Shown in pieces: positions 1-9,024 of a stretch of 46,185 bases of DNA (positions are counted from its first letter, which is position 1; the number at the start of each line of letters is the position of its first letter). The position numbers were made by a program, and so were the translations under genes. The notes beneath the pieces are model-generated. The model made no database searches, had not been told where the DNA came from, and worked only from the letters and a program-made list of their open reading frames with translations. The stretch comes from Blastococcus saxobsidens (GTDB lineage: Bacteria; Actinomycetota; Actinomycetes; Mycobacteriales; Geodermatophilaceae), in contig NZ_POQT01000039.1 of assembly GCF_002938435.1 (NCBI RefSeq), positions 1 to 46,185 of the forward strand. The letters run 5' to 3'.

Positions 1-160
1 GCGCCGAGCCGGACCCGGCGAGGCCGGCCACCGCCTCGGCGACCGCGCGGCCGGCCCGCGCCAGCGGGGTCTCCTCGGCCGGCGTCGTCGCCGGTGGGGC
101 GACCGGCCGTGGGGGCGGGACGTCACGGGGCGCGCCGGTGCGCGCCGATCCGTCGGTCAT
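1..160 (-). CDS. Partial hypothetical protein (N-terminal 53 codons)
   Basis: Reading leftward from an ATG at 158-160 the frame stays open to the window edge. A GGGGAA ribosome-binding site lies a few bases before the start (complement of 164-169). The visible protein begins MTDGSARTGAPRD, is rich in Pro and Ala, and has a possible helix start (LARAGRAVAEAVAGL). I do not recognise the family. It lies downstream of the DUF4193 gene on the same strand with a palindromic repeat between them. In mycobacteria the neighbour of DUF4193 is a DUF3093 membrane protein, but nothing visible here confirms that. Confidence 0.55.
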   Translation of the reverse strand, partial: MTDGSARTGAPRDVPPPRPVAPPATTPAEETPLARAGRAVAEAVAGLAGSGSA

Positions 161-171
161 CGGTTCCCCAG

Positions 172-269
172 GTGAGGTGTTGGAACGGCCCCTTGCCGGG
201 CTTGCGGTTCGGCCCCGTCCCGGGTCCCACCCTGAGCCTGCGAAGGGTGGGGAGGACGGGGTCCTTCTA
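172..269. repeat. Palindromic dispersed element, copy 1 (intergenic)
   Basis: The core at 210-269 is 60 bases and matches the cores at 42401-42460 and, inverted, 37655-37714. Outer arms GGCCCCGTCC (211-220) and GGACGGGGTCC (about 254-264) are complementary. An inner stem pairs CCCACCCT with AGGGTGGG around the loop GAGCCTGCGA. The left flank GTGAGGTGTTGGAACGGCC (172-190) recurs exactly at 3416-3434. The last three bases (267-269) are the stop codon of the DUF4193 gene on the minus strand. Confidence 0.8.
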
Positions 270-566
270 GGCGCAGTCGCGGCAGAACGTCTGGTCGCCA
301 CGCGTGGAGGCGAGCCGGGTGCGGTGCTGCACCAGGAAGCACCGCGAGCAGGTGAACTCGTCCTCCTGCTTCGGGAGCACGCGGACGGTCAGCTCCTCAC
401 CGGACAGGTCGGCACCGGGGAGCTCGAGGTTCTCGTTGAAGTCGGTCTCGTCGACGTCGACGGACGAGGACTGCGCCTCGGCCCGCCGCGCCTTGAGCTC
501 TTCCAGCGAGTCCTCGCCGAGCTCGTCGGTCTCGTTGCGGCGCGGGGCGTCGTAGTCGGTGGCCAT
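267..566 (-). CDS. DUF4193 family zinc-ribbon protein
   Basis: A 99-residue acidic protein beginning MATDYDAPRRNETDELGED. The C-terminus has two Cys pairs (CSRC and CRDC) about 20 residues apart, a likely zinc ribbon. The family is restricted to actinobacteria and its biochemical role is unknown; the Mycobacterium homologue (Rv2699c) sits beside cei, as here. The ATG at 566 is preceded by a strong GGAGGAGG ribosome-binding site, so the longer in-frame extensions upstream are not used. The stop codon is provided by the last bases of a palindromic element, so the present C-terminus may have been set by insertion of that element, although it ends at the expected place after CRDC. Confidence 0.9.
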   Translation of the reverse strand: MATDYDAPRRNETDELGEDSLEELKARRAEAQSSSVDVDETDFNENLELPGADLSGEELTVRVLPKQEDEFTCSRCFLVQHRTRLASTRGDQTFCRDCA

Positions 567-829
567 GGGTGTGCCCCTCCTCCGGGGTTCGTGCGGGTGT
601 CGTCCCGCTCGTCTGACGCGGCGCCGGGTGCGCGCCGTCGTCCTTCCGGTCGCCGGTGGGCGATCGGTGGTCTGCGTGGGGCCCGTTGCTGGGGCACCCG
701 GTCCAGCCGGTCCCCCTCGCAGAGCACCGGCAGCCCGCCAACGCTGCAAGGGCCCGATTTGTGCCCGCCCCCGGAGAGGCGACACATCGGACCCGTGCGC
801 GGTCGGGCGGGCGGCGGAGCGCCAGAGGT

Positions 830-835
830 TACCCT
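830..835 (+). promoter_or_regulatory. -10 box of a probable leaderless promoter (phosphotransferase)
   Basis: TACCCT fits the actinobacterial TANNNT -10 consensus and lies six bases before the GTG start at 842, so transcription would start at or next to the start codon. No ribosome-binding site is visible, which agrees with a leaderless message. No clear -35 box is seen. Confidence 0.5.
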
Positions 836-841
836 GCCGCC

Positions 842-1888
842 GTGGCGACTCCCGCAGGTGCCGATCCCGCCGTCGTCGGCCCGTACCTGGCCTCGGTCCT
901 CGGGCACGACCGCTGGCGGTCGGTGACCGTCGAGCTGATCGCCGCGGGCATGTCGAACCTCACCTACGTGGTGACCCCGGAGGGCGGGTCGGCGGACGAC
1001 GCCGTGATCCTCCGGCGACCACCCACCGGGGCCGTCCTGGCCACCGCGCACGACATGGCCCGCGAGCACCGGGTGATCTCGGCGCTGGGTCCCACGCCGG
1101 TCCCGGTCCCCCGCACGCTGCACCTGTGCACCGACACCTCCGTGCTGGGGGCACCGTTCTACGTGATGGAGCGCGTCGTCGGCCTGCACGTCATCGACCG
1201 GATCCCGGAGGGCTACGCCGACGACCCCGCCCGGCGGCGCGCGATCGGCGAGGGTTTGGTCGACGTCCTGGCCGACCTGCACTCCGTCGACCACGTCGCG
1301 GTGGGCCTGGCCGACTTCGGCCGCCCGGAGGGCTTCATGGGCCGCCAGGTGCGCCGCTGGACCCAGCAGTGGGAGGCGACCCGCGACCGCGAGCGCCCGG
1401 GCCTGGACGCCCTCGCCGCACGGCTGGCGGAGACCGTGCCCACGACGCAGCGGCACGGGATCGTCCACGGCGACTTCCGGCTGGACAACTGCCTGCTCGA
1501 CCCGGGGGTCCCCGGCCGCGTCCGCGCGGTGCTGGACTGGGAGATGTCGACCCTGGGCGACCCGCTGGCCGACCTGGGCATGCTCCACGTCTACTGGCCG
1601 CAGGCCGGCGAGCGCAGCGTCGCGGGGCAGAGCACCGTGACGGCGCTGGAGGGCTTCCCCACCCGCGCGGAGGTCGCGGCGCGCTACGCCGAGCGCAGCG
1701 GGCTGGACCTCTCCGACCTGTCCTGGTACGTGGGCTTCGCCTACTTCAAGTTCGCGGCGATCGTCGCCGGGATCGTCGCCCGCTCGGCCGCCGGGGCCAT
1801 GGCCGGCAAGGACACCACCGGCTACGCCGAGCGGATCGATCCCTGCGTGGAGCGGGGACGCGCCGCGCTGGACGACGGTGCGATCTAG
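842..1888 (+). CDS. APH-like phosphotransferase family protein
   Basis: 348 residues with the aminoglycoside phosphotransferase/choline kinase fold: a HGDFRLDN catalytic loop near residue 209 and a DWE metal-binding motif near residue 232. Members of this subgroup resemble the kinase part of ACAD10 and probably phosphorylate small hydroxylated or acyl substrates; the substrate cannot be told from sequence. Cytoplasmic, with no signal peptide. The GTG at 842 is chosen because the family N-terminus starts about there and a TANNNT -10 box sits six bases upstream; the reading frame is open further upstream but its composition looks non-coding. The gene is inserted between DUF4193 and cei compared with mycobacteria. 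Confidence 0.85.
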   Translation: MATPAGADPAVVGPYLASVLGHDRWRSVTVELIAAGMSNLTYVVTPEGGSADDAVILRRPPTGAVLATAHDMAREHRVISALGPTPVPVPRTLHLCTDTSVLGAPFYVMERVVGLHVIDRIPEGYADDPARRRAIGEGLVDVLADLHSVDHVAVGLADFGRPEGFMGRQVRRWTQQWEATRDRERPGLDALAARLAETVPTTQRHGIVHGDFRLDNCLLDPGVPGRVRAVLDWEMSTLGDPLADLGMLHVYWPQAGERSVAGQSTVTALEGFPTRAEVAARYAERSGLDLSDLSWYVGFAYFKFAAIVAGIVARSAAGAMAGKDTTGYAERIDPCVERGRAALDDGAI

Positions 1889-2010
1889 CGGCGCGCCCCG
1901 CCCCTAAGCTCCAGCCGACAGCCGTCCGCACCAGGTCGCGGGCCGTCCGGTCGCACCGTGGACCGGGCAGACGCCGCGCCTGCCGGATGCAACACCCGAG
2001 GAGCATCACC

Positions 2011-2550
2011 GTGACCGAGCGCACCGCCGCCCGCCCCCCGGTGCGCCCCCGCAGTGGCCGCCGGCCGCTTCCTCCGCTGATCTTCCTGCTCGTGCTGGCC
2101 CTCGCCGCCGGTGCCGTCTGGTGGACCGTGGTGCGCCAGGACCGCGCCCGGGAGGCCGCGCAGGCCCAGGCCTGCGCCAGCGCCGAGGCCGCGCCGCCGT
2201 CGCTCGAGCCGAGCAGCGTCCTGGTCCGCGTGTTCAACGCGACGGACTCCAGCGGCCTGGCCGGCCAGGTGGCCGAGGAACTGCGGGCGCGCGGCCTCAC
2301 GGTGAACGAGGTGGCCAACGACTCCGGCCGGCGCCAGGTCGAGGGCGTCGGGGAGATCCGGTTCGGCGCCCGCGGCCGCGACCAGGCCCGCTACCTGTCG
2401 GCCTACCTCCCGGGTGCCGGCGAGCACCAGGACACCCGCGCCACGGCGGAGGTCGACCTGGTCCTGGGGCCGCAGTTCACCGGCCTCGCCACCGTCGAGG
2501 ACGTCGAGGCGGCGCTGGTCCCCGACGAGGACGTCCCCACCGGCTGCTGA
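2011..2550 (+). CDS. cei: Cei-like envelope integrity protein (LytR C-terminal domain)
   Basis: 179 residues: a short basic N-terminus, one membrane segment at about 22-42 (LPPLIFLLVLALAAGAVWW), then an extracellular LytR_C domain (SSVLVRVFNATDSSGLAGQVAEE from about residue 70). The family is anchored in the membrane with the domain outside; in Mycobacterium tuberculosis the homologue Rv2700 is needed for envelope integrity. The same neighbours (DUF4193, suhB, ppgK, sigA) support orthology. Start GTG at 2011 follows a GAGGAG site. It converges on suhB with only 13 bases between stops, so the two 3' ends may overlap as transcripts. A possible -10 box TAAGCT lies at 1905-1910. Confidence 0.85.
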   Translation: MTERTAARPPVRPRSGRRPLPPLIFLLVLALAAGAVWWTVVRQDRAREAAQAQACASAEAAPPSLEPSSVLVRVFNATDSSGLAGQVAEELRARGLTVNEVANDSGRRQVEGVGEIRFGARGRDQARYLSAYLPGAGEHQDTRATAEVDLVLGPQFTGLATVEDVEAALVPDEDVPTGC

Positions 2551-2563
2551 CCGGGCGCGGCTG

Positions 2564-3385
2564 TCAGCGGTGCAGCTCGGCCACCAGGTCCAGGAACTCC
2601 TCGGCCACCGCGGGTGCGGCCGCGATCACCATCGGATCCCCGGGGGACGTACCCGGGAGCCCGGCGACCACGGCCCCCGCCTCGGCGGCGACCAGCGCGC
2701 CCGCCGCGTGGTCCCAGGGGTTGAGGCCCAGCTCGTAGTAGGCGTCGAGACGGCCGGCCGCGACGGCGCAGAGGTCCAGGGCCGCGCTCCCGTACCGGCG
2801 GATGTCGCGCACCCGCGGCAACAGGCGGGCGACGACCTCGCCCTGGGCGCGGCGCTGCTCCGCCCGGTAGCCGAAGCCGGTGCCCACGAGGGTGCGGTCC
2901 AGCGCGGACGGCCCGGTGACCGCGAGCCGGCGCACCGGCCGCCCCGGAGCGGCCAGCCACGCTCCGCCTCCGGACGTGGCGGTGAAGAGCTCGCCGGTGG
3001 CCACGTTCAGCACCACCCCGGCCCGGACCACGCCGTCGACCTCCGCGGCGACCGACACCGCGTAGGCGGGGAGGTCGTAGAGGAAGTTGACCGTGCCGTC
3101 GATGGGGTCCACGACCCAGCGCACCCCGCTGGTCCCGTCCCGGGACGCACCCTCCTCCCCCAGGACGCCGTCGTCCGGCCGGGCCCCGAGCAGCCGGTCC
3201 ACCAGCAGCGCCTCGCTGGCCGCGTCCACCGCGGTCACGACGTCGACCGGGCTGGACTTGGTGCCGACGTGCTCCCCCGCGCCGTCGCGTCCGCGGGCCA
3301 CCAGGTCGGCCGCCTCACGGGCGGCCGCGACGGCCAGTTCGAGGAGCTGGGAAGGGAGGACGTCGGCCCGGCCGGAGGAGCTCAT
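2564..3385 (-). CDS. suhB: Inositol monophosphatase family protein (SuhB)
   Basis: 273 residues with the inositol monophosphatase signatures: GEEG at 76-79, DPIDGT at 93-98 and WDHAAG at 224-229, which together hold the Mg ions and the phosphate. Expected reaction is hydrolysis of myo-inositol phosphate (or a related sugar phosphate such as fructose bisphosphate) to the free alcohol; in actinomycetes inositol feeds mycothiol and phosphatidylinositol synthesis. Start ATG at 3385 gives MSSSGRADVL; there is no ribosome-binding site, and a CAGGAT -10-like box seven bases upstream suggests a leaderless message. It is divergent from ppgK across a palindromic element. Confidence 0.9.
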   Translation of the reverse strand: MSSSGRADVLPSQLLELAVAAAREAADLVARGRDGAGEHVGTKSSPVDVVTAVDAASEALLVDRLLGARPDDGVLGEEGASRDGTSGVRWVVDPIDGTVNFLYDLPAYAVSVAAEVDGVVRAGVVLNVATGELFTATSGGGAWLAAPGRPVRRLAVTGPSALDRTLVGTGFGYRAEQRRAQGEVVARLLPRVRDIRRYGSAALDLCAVAAGRLDAYYELGLNPWDHAAGALVAAEAGAVVAGLPGTSPGDPMVIAAAPAVAEEFLDLVAELHR

Positions 3386-3392
3386 GACCAAG

Positions 3393-3398
3393 ATCCTG
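3393..3398 (-). promoter_or_regulatory. Candidate -10 box for suhB
   Basis: On the minus strand CAGGAT stands seven bases before the suhB ATG. The same hexamer precedes furA at 13280-13285. It deviates from TANNNT only at the first base. The upstream -35 region falls between this box and the palindromic element at 3416-3489. Confidence 0.35.
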
Positions 3399-3415
3399 CC
3401 GCAGGGCGCACCGCC

Positions 3416-3489
3416 GTGAGGTGTTGGAACGGCCACCCTCAGGGTCCCGTGGCGAGCCAGCGAGGCGCGGGGGGAGGGTGGTCCTTCTA
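3416..3489. repeat. Palindromic dispersed element, copy 2 (divergent promoter region)
   Basis: Begins with GTGAGGTGTTGGAACGGCC, identical to 172-190, and ends GGTCCTTCTA like copy 1. Outer arms GGCCACCCTC and GAGGGTGGTCC pair; relative to the other copies both arms changed together (CCCCGTCC to CACCCTC), which preserves the stem. The inner part differs but keeps a GCGAGCCAGCGAG loop-like core. It fills most of the space between the suhB and ppgK -10 boxes. Confidence 0.7.
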
Positions 3490-3490
3490 C

Positions 3491-3496
3491 TAACCT
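3491..3496 (+). promoter_or_regulatory. -10 box of probable leaderless ppgK promoter
   Basis: TAACCT lies six bases before the ppgK GTG start and only one base after the end of the palindromic element, so its -35 region is inside the element. No ribosome-binding site is present. Confidence 0.5.
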
Positions 3497-3502
3497 GTCG
3501 GC

Positions 3503-4246
3503 GTGCAGGGCTTCGGGGTGGACATCGGCGGCAGCGGCATCAAGGGCTGCCTGGTCGATCTGGACGAGGGGCGGCTCGTCGGCGAGCGGGTGCGGATCGA
3601 GACCCCGCAGCCGTCGCTTCCGGAGCCGGTCTACGACGTCGTCGCGACGATCGTGAACACCTTCGGCTGGACCGGCCAGGTCGGCGTGACGTTCCCGGGG
3701 GTGATGAAGTCCGGGGTCGCGCACACGGCGGCGAACGTGGACAAGAGCTGGATCGGGACCGATGTCGACGCCGGTCTGTCCCGGTACATCCCCGGCGAGG
3801 TGACGACGCTCAACGACGCCGACGCCGCGGGCCTGGCGGAGATGCGCTACGGCGCCGGCCGGGACCGCAGCGGCGTCGTGCTGATGCTCACCTTCGGCAC
3901 CGGCATCGGCAGCGCCCTGTTCGTGGACGGCCGGCTGGTGCCCAACACCGAGTTCGGGCACATCCAGGTCGACGGCGAGGGCGGTGAGCGGCGCGCGTCC
4001 GCGGCCGCCCGGGAGCGCGAGGAGCTCAGCTACCCGGAATGGGCCGCGCGCGTGGACCGCTACCTGGACGTCCTCGAGGCGGGCCTGTGGCCGGACCTGA
4101 TCATCGTCGGTGGCGGGGTGAGCAAGAAGGCCCACAAGTGGGTGCCGCTGCTCACCACCCGGACCCCGGTCGTGCCGGCCGAGCTGCAGAACGACGCCGG
4201 GATCGTCGGGGCCGCCCTGGCGGCGGCCGAGCAGCTGGAGCCCTGA
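3503..4246 (+). CDS. ppgK: Polyphosphate glucokinase
   Basis: 247 residues of the ROK/PPGK type: phosphate-binding loop DIGGSGIKG at residues 7-15, LNDADAAGLAE in the middle, and TFGTGIGSALFVDG as the adenosine/phosphate-2 motif. The enzyme phosphorylates glucose to glucose 6-phosphate with polyphosphate or ATP, feeding glycolysis in the cytoplasm. Length is typical for actinobacterial PpgK. The GTG at 3503 is the natural start since VQGFGVDIGG begins directly at the first strand. It is divergent from suhB and upstream of sigA, the same order as in Mycobacterium. Confidence 0.92.
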   Translation: MQGFGVDIGGSGIKGCLVDLDEGRLVGERVRIETPQPSLPEPVYDVVATIVNTFGWTGQVGVTFPGVMKSGVAHTAANVDKSWIGTDVDAGLSRYIPGEVTTLNDADAAGLAEMRYGAGRDRSGVVLMLTFGTGIGSALFVDGRLVPNTEFGHIQVDGEGGERRASAAAREREELSYPEWAARVDRYLDVLEAGLWPDLIIVGGGVSKKAHKWVPLLTTRTPVVPAELQNDAGIVGAALAAAEQLEP

Positions 4247-4330
4247 CCGGCGTGCCCCCGGAACGGCGCGTTCCCCTCCCGGGTCGACCCGGTCCGCCCC
4301 GTCGGAGCGAGGAGCTCCGATCCGAGGCGA

Positions 4331-4358
4331 TGGAAACGCGGCGGGACGCCGTTACAAT
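4331..4358 (+). promoter_or_regulatory. Candidate sigA promoter (-35 TGGAAA, -10 TACAAT)
   Basis: TGGAAA (4331-4336), 16 bases, then TACAAT (4353-4358), a good fit to the housekeeping sigma consensus. Transcription would start near 4365, leaving about 165 untranslated bases before the sigA GTG. Between ppgK and sigA (4247-4530) I also see the short palindromes GGAACGGCGCGTTCC (4259-4273) and CCGGGTCGACCCGG (4279-4292), but no gene. Confidence 0.5.
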
Positions 4359-4530
4359 GGGGAAGCCCCAGCCCGTCGCCCTCCAGCCGGGAGGGATCCC
4401 CTGCCCCGAACGCGGTCAAACGCCGCGCCGGATTGCCGGGCCCTCCCCCGCCTCGGGGCACTGGCCGGAGCCGCTGCCCGCGGACCACACGGTCCCCCGG
4501 GGAACGAACCCAGTACGGGAAGGAACCTGA

Positions 4531-5883
<1,353 letters not shown>

Positions 5884-5948
5884 GACATCGTCGTCCTCCG
5901 GACGACACCGCAGCCACGAGCCGTCCTCCTGCTGCGCCGAGCCGGCCC

Positions 5949-5990
5949 ATCGTCCCTGCGCGGACCCCTCCGGGGCCCACTCGGGACGAT
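5949..5990. terminator. Hairpin downstream of sigA, member of a two-copy repeat
   Basis: Perfect 8-base arms ATCGTCCC (5949-5956) and GGGACGAT (5983-5990) enclose an inner GGACCCCTCC/GGGGCCC fold. A second copy at 10175-10213 has GTCGTCCC/GGGACGAC, that is a compensatory change at the outermost pair, and a shared loop-proximal string TGCGCGGACC. No T-tract follows, as is usual in this GC-rich group. Its place after sigA suggests terminator use. Confidence 0.6.
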
Positions 5991-6349
5991 CGTGCCGAGG
6001 GGTGGGGCTCACTCGTGCGGGCGAGCACATGGTGTCGGTTGGGTGACGACCGGTGTACGACGGCATCGCTCGGGTAGACGGCGTAGCGTGGGAGAGGCAA
6101 GGCAGCAGAGGACAGACGGTCGTCCCGGACTCCCACCCGGGGCTCCGATGACGACCAGTACGTGCTCCACCAGTTCCAACCCAGTGATGTCCCCTGCTGG
6201 ACCCGGCCACGGTGCCCCCGTCGGTCACGGACTCATCTCTTTCGGCGAGTCCGCGACGATGGCATCGAGAACGGGAACACGAGGGGCCATCCTGGCGCTG
6301 TGCAGGAGGCCGATCCGCAGCCGCGGGTCCGTGCGGTAGAGAGCGAGTG
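5991..6349. other. Non-coding stretch between sigA and the DUF7455 gene
   Basis: No convincing gene. A 63-codon frame from 6148 has no ribosome-binding site and a Ser/Arg-rich, non-family product. A stress-sigma-like string GTGT-15 bases-GGGTAG occurs at 6053-6077 and may be a promoter for the next gene; this is weak. Confidence 0.35.
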
Positions 6350-6574
6350 ATGAGCCAGATGACCCAGACGCTGACGTCGACCCCGCCCACCGATGACCTC
6401 GTCGTCCCGTTCCACTGCGACCGCTGTGGAGCCCTGGCAAAGGTTCGTGTCGTTCTCGCGAGCGGTAGCGACCTGGTCTTCTGCGGGCACCACGCCCGCG
6501 AATACGAGAGCAAGCTCCGTGACATCGCCGTCGACATCATCGACACAGAGGGCGACCAGCGCGTAACTGCATGA
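6350..6574 (+). CDS. DUF7455-type small zinc-binding protein
   Basis: 74 residues, MSQMTQTLTSTPPTDD then a CDRCG knuckle and FCGHHA, together a Cys2/Cys-His-His metal site. It then has a helical tail. Similar small proteins are found next to the principal sigma factor gene in many actinomycetes; function unknown. Start ATG at 6350 is chosen since the frame further upstream reads through non-family sequence; the ribosome-binding site is weak. Between sigA and the VanW gene, same strand as both. Confidence 0.75.
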   Translation: MSQMTQTLTSTPPTDDLVVPFHCDRCGALAKVRVVLASGSDLVFCGHHAREYESKLRDIAVDIIDTEGDQRVTA

Positions 6575-6716
6575 GCGAGGCGATATCGTCGCGCCCGCGA
6601 TGACTGCCTCACCCGACGACGCCGCCGCGTCCGACTCCCCGCCCCGTGCGGGGGTCGGGCCGGCGGCTCCGTCGTTCCCGGGGACCCCCGGCCAGCGGCG
6701 ACCGGAGGAAGACCCG

Positions 6717-8966
6717 ATGTCCCAGCAGTACCCCGTATCGGACGAGACCGTCCGCATGCCTGCGGACGGTGGCGACGGACGACCGGCACCGACGACCCCG
6801 GATCAGGGCTTCGGTGCCGAGCCCGATGACACCCGCCCCGTCGGCCGGGAATGGCAGCGCGGGGGTCCGGAGACCCCGCCGGTCGCCGCCCAGCCGCCTC
6901 CCGCCCCGTCGCCGGCCGCGCAGCCGCCCGCCGAGCCCGCCGTGGTCCAGCCGCCGTCGGCTGCCCCCTCCTCCGAGGTGCCTGCGCACGCCGGAGCAAC
7001 TCCGTCCGGGACCGCGCCGGCCCCGGAGGACCTGGAGGGCACCCAGCGACTGGACCTGTCCGGTCACGCCCTGGAGGACTCGGAGCACCCGACCGCCGTC
7101 GTCCCCCCGCTGGCGGACGGCCACCGCACCGGCACGGCCGACGGCACGCCGCCCGCGCAGCCTCGTGCGGGCGGCCCCGGCGGTCCGTGGTGGCGTCGCC
7201 GCGCCGTGCTGATCCCCGCCGGCGCTGTCGCGGTGCTCGCCGCGACCTACGGCGCCGACCTGGCCCTCGCCTCCGGGGACGTGCCGCGGTCCACCGTGGT
7301 GGCCGGCGTCGAGGTCGGCGGCCTCTCCCCCGCCCGGGCAGCCGCAGTCCTGGAGGAGCAGCTGGCCCCCCGGATCGACGCGGAGCACCAGGTGCGCGCC
7401 GACGACGTCACCCTCCCCTTCTCCCCGGCCACCGCCGGCATCGGCCTCGACGTCGACGCGACGGTCGACGTCGCCGACGACCAGCCGCTGAACCTTTGGA
7501 CCCGCGTGGTCACCCTGTTCTCCGACCGCGAGGTCGACCCGGTCCTCACCGGCGAGGACACCGCGCTGGCCGCGCAGATGGACACGCTGGCCGAGCAGGT
7601 CGACCGCGCGCCCGTGGACGCCACGATCGCGATCGAGGGGACCACCGCATCCGTGGTCGCTCCCCAGGACGGCCGCACCCTGGACCGCGACGGTGCCGCG
7701 GAGGCGATCACCGAGGCGCTGACGGCCGGGAGCGACCCGGCGACGCCGATCGAGCTCCCCGTCGACGTCGCGGCCGTGACGGTGGACCAGGCCGAGGCGC
7801 AGCGTGTCCTCGACGAGACCGTCACCCCCGGCCTCGCCGCGCCGGTGGCCGTGGTCAGCCAGGACGGCGGCACGACGGCGGAGGTGTCGGCGGAGGCGAT
7901 CGCGGCGTCCCTGACCTTCACGCCGGAGCAGGACGGCACGCTGACCGTGGGCATCGACCCCGCACAGCTCCAGACGGCTCTCGGCGACGAGCTCGGGCGC
8001 TTCGGCACCCCCGCCGAGGACGCCACCTTCCAGATCTCCGGCGGGTCCGTCTCGGTCGTCCCGTCCGTGGACGGCACCGGCATCGACCCGGCCGTGCTGT
8101 CCGAGCAGCTGCTCGCCGTGCTACCCGACCCCGCTCCGCGGTCGGTGACGGCGGAACTGGGCCCGGTCCCGGCCGACCTCACCACCGAGGAGGCCGAGGC
8201 GCTGGGCATCCGCGAGGAGGTCAGCAGCTTCACGACGCGGATCTCCAACCCCGCCAGCGGCACCAACATCCGCGTGGTGGCCGCGGAGGTCGACGGCGCC
8301 CTGGTCCTGCCGGGCGAGACGTTCAGCCTGAACGGCTACACCGGCCCCCGCGGCGTCCCGCAGGGCTACGTGGAGGCCACCGTGATCAGCGGCGGCCAGC
8401 TGTCCAAGGCCGTCGGCGGCGGGGTCAGCCAGTTCGCCACCACGATGTTCAACGCGGTCTTCTTCGCCGGCCTCGAGGACGTCTACCACAAGCCGCACAG
8501 TTTCTACATCGACCGCTACCCCGCCGGCCGGGAGGCCACCGTCTACGAGGGCCTCATCGACCTGCAGTGGCGCAATGACAGCGACACCGGCATCTACGTC
8601 GACACCGCCACGACCAGCGGATCGCTGACGGTGACCTTCTACGGGACGAAGCGGTACGAGATCCAGGCGATCGAGGGCCCGCGCACCAACCGTCGGGAGC
8701 CCGCCGAGCTGGAGAAGCCCGACGACGGCGACTGCATCCCGCAGTCGGGGGTCCCCGGCTTCGACGTGACCGTCACGCGGGTGTTCCGCGACCTGACGAC
8801 GGGCTCGGAGATCAAGCGGGAGCAGTTCAACACCCGCTACGCGGCCGAGGCCGTCATCCGGTGCGTTCCCCCGGAGCCCGCCGCCCCCCCGGCGGGTCCG
8901 GCCGGTACGACCCCCGGCAGCCCGCCGTCACCGGGTGGCCGTCGACCGCGCCCGCGGGCGGCCTGA
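6717..8966 (+). CDS. VanW family membrane-anchored protein
   Basis: 749 residues. A Pro-rich cytoplasmic N-terminus of about 155 residues, a single membrane segment (AVLIPAGAVAVLAATYGADL), then two or so peptidoglycan-binding-like repeats, and a VanW domain (from EEVSSFTTRISNPASGTNIR, with GGGVSQFATTMFNAVFFAGL) near the C-terminus, ending in a Pro/Arg-rich tail. Probably acts outside the membrane on or near peptidoglycan; the VanW reaction is not known. Start: ATG at 6717 follows GGAGGAAG at ideal distance. An alternative ATG at 6600 lies just after a TATCGT box (6584-6589) and would add 39 residues; the ribosome-binding site favours 6717. Confidence 0.85.
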   Translation: MSQQYPVSDETVRMPADGGDGRPAPTTPDQGFGAEPDDTRPVGREWQRGGPETPPVAAQPPPAPSPAAQPPAEPAVVQPPSAAPSSEVPAHAGATPSGTAPAPEDLEGTQRLDLSGHALEDSEHPTAVVPPLADGHRTGTADGTPPAQPRAGGPGGPWWRRRAVLIPAGAVAVLAATYGADLALASGDVPRSTVVAGVEVGGLSPARAAAVLEEQLAPRIDAEHQVRADDVTLPFSPATAGIGLDVDATVDVADDQPLNLWTRVVTLFSDREVDPVLTGEDTALAAQMDTLAEQVDRAPVDATIAIEGTTASVVAPQDGRTLDRDGAAEAITEALTAGSDPATPIELPVDVAAVTVDQAEAQRVLDETVTPGLAAPVAVVSQDGGTTAEVSAEAIAASLTFTPEQDGTLTVGIDPAQLQTALGDELGRFGTPAEDATFQISGGSVSVVPSVDGTGIDPAVLSEQLLAVLPDPAPRSVTAELGPVPADLTTEEAEALGIREEVSSFTTRISNPASGTNIRVVAAEVDGALVLPGETFSLNGYTGPRGVPQGYVEATVISGGQLSKAVGGGVSQFATTMFNAVFFAGLEDVYHKPHSFYIDRYPAGREATVYEGLIDLQWRNDSDTGIYVDTATTSGSLTVTFYGTKRYEIQAIEGPRTNRREPAELEKPDDGDCIPQSGVPGFDVTVTRVFRDLTTGSEIKREQFNTRYAAEAVIRCVPPEPAAPPAGPAGTTPGSPPSPGGRRPRPRAA

Positions 8967-9024
8967 CCAGCACTCCTCCCGCACCGCGGCCGCTGTGCGG
9001 CACGGTGGCGTGCACACTGTTGTA

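Noticed and set aside
6148..6339. Small gene between sigA and DUF7455
   Set aside because: No ribosome-binding site, Ser/Arg-rich product with rare codon pattern for this region, no family resemblance.
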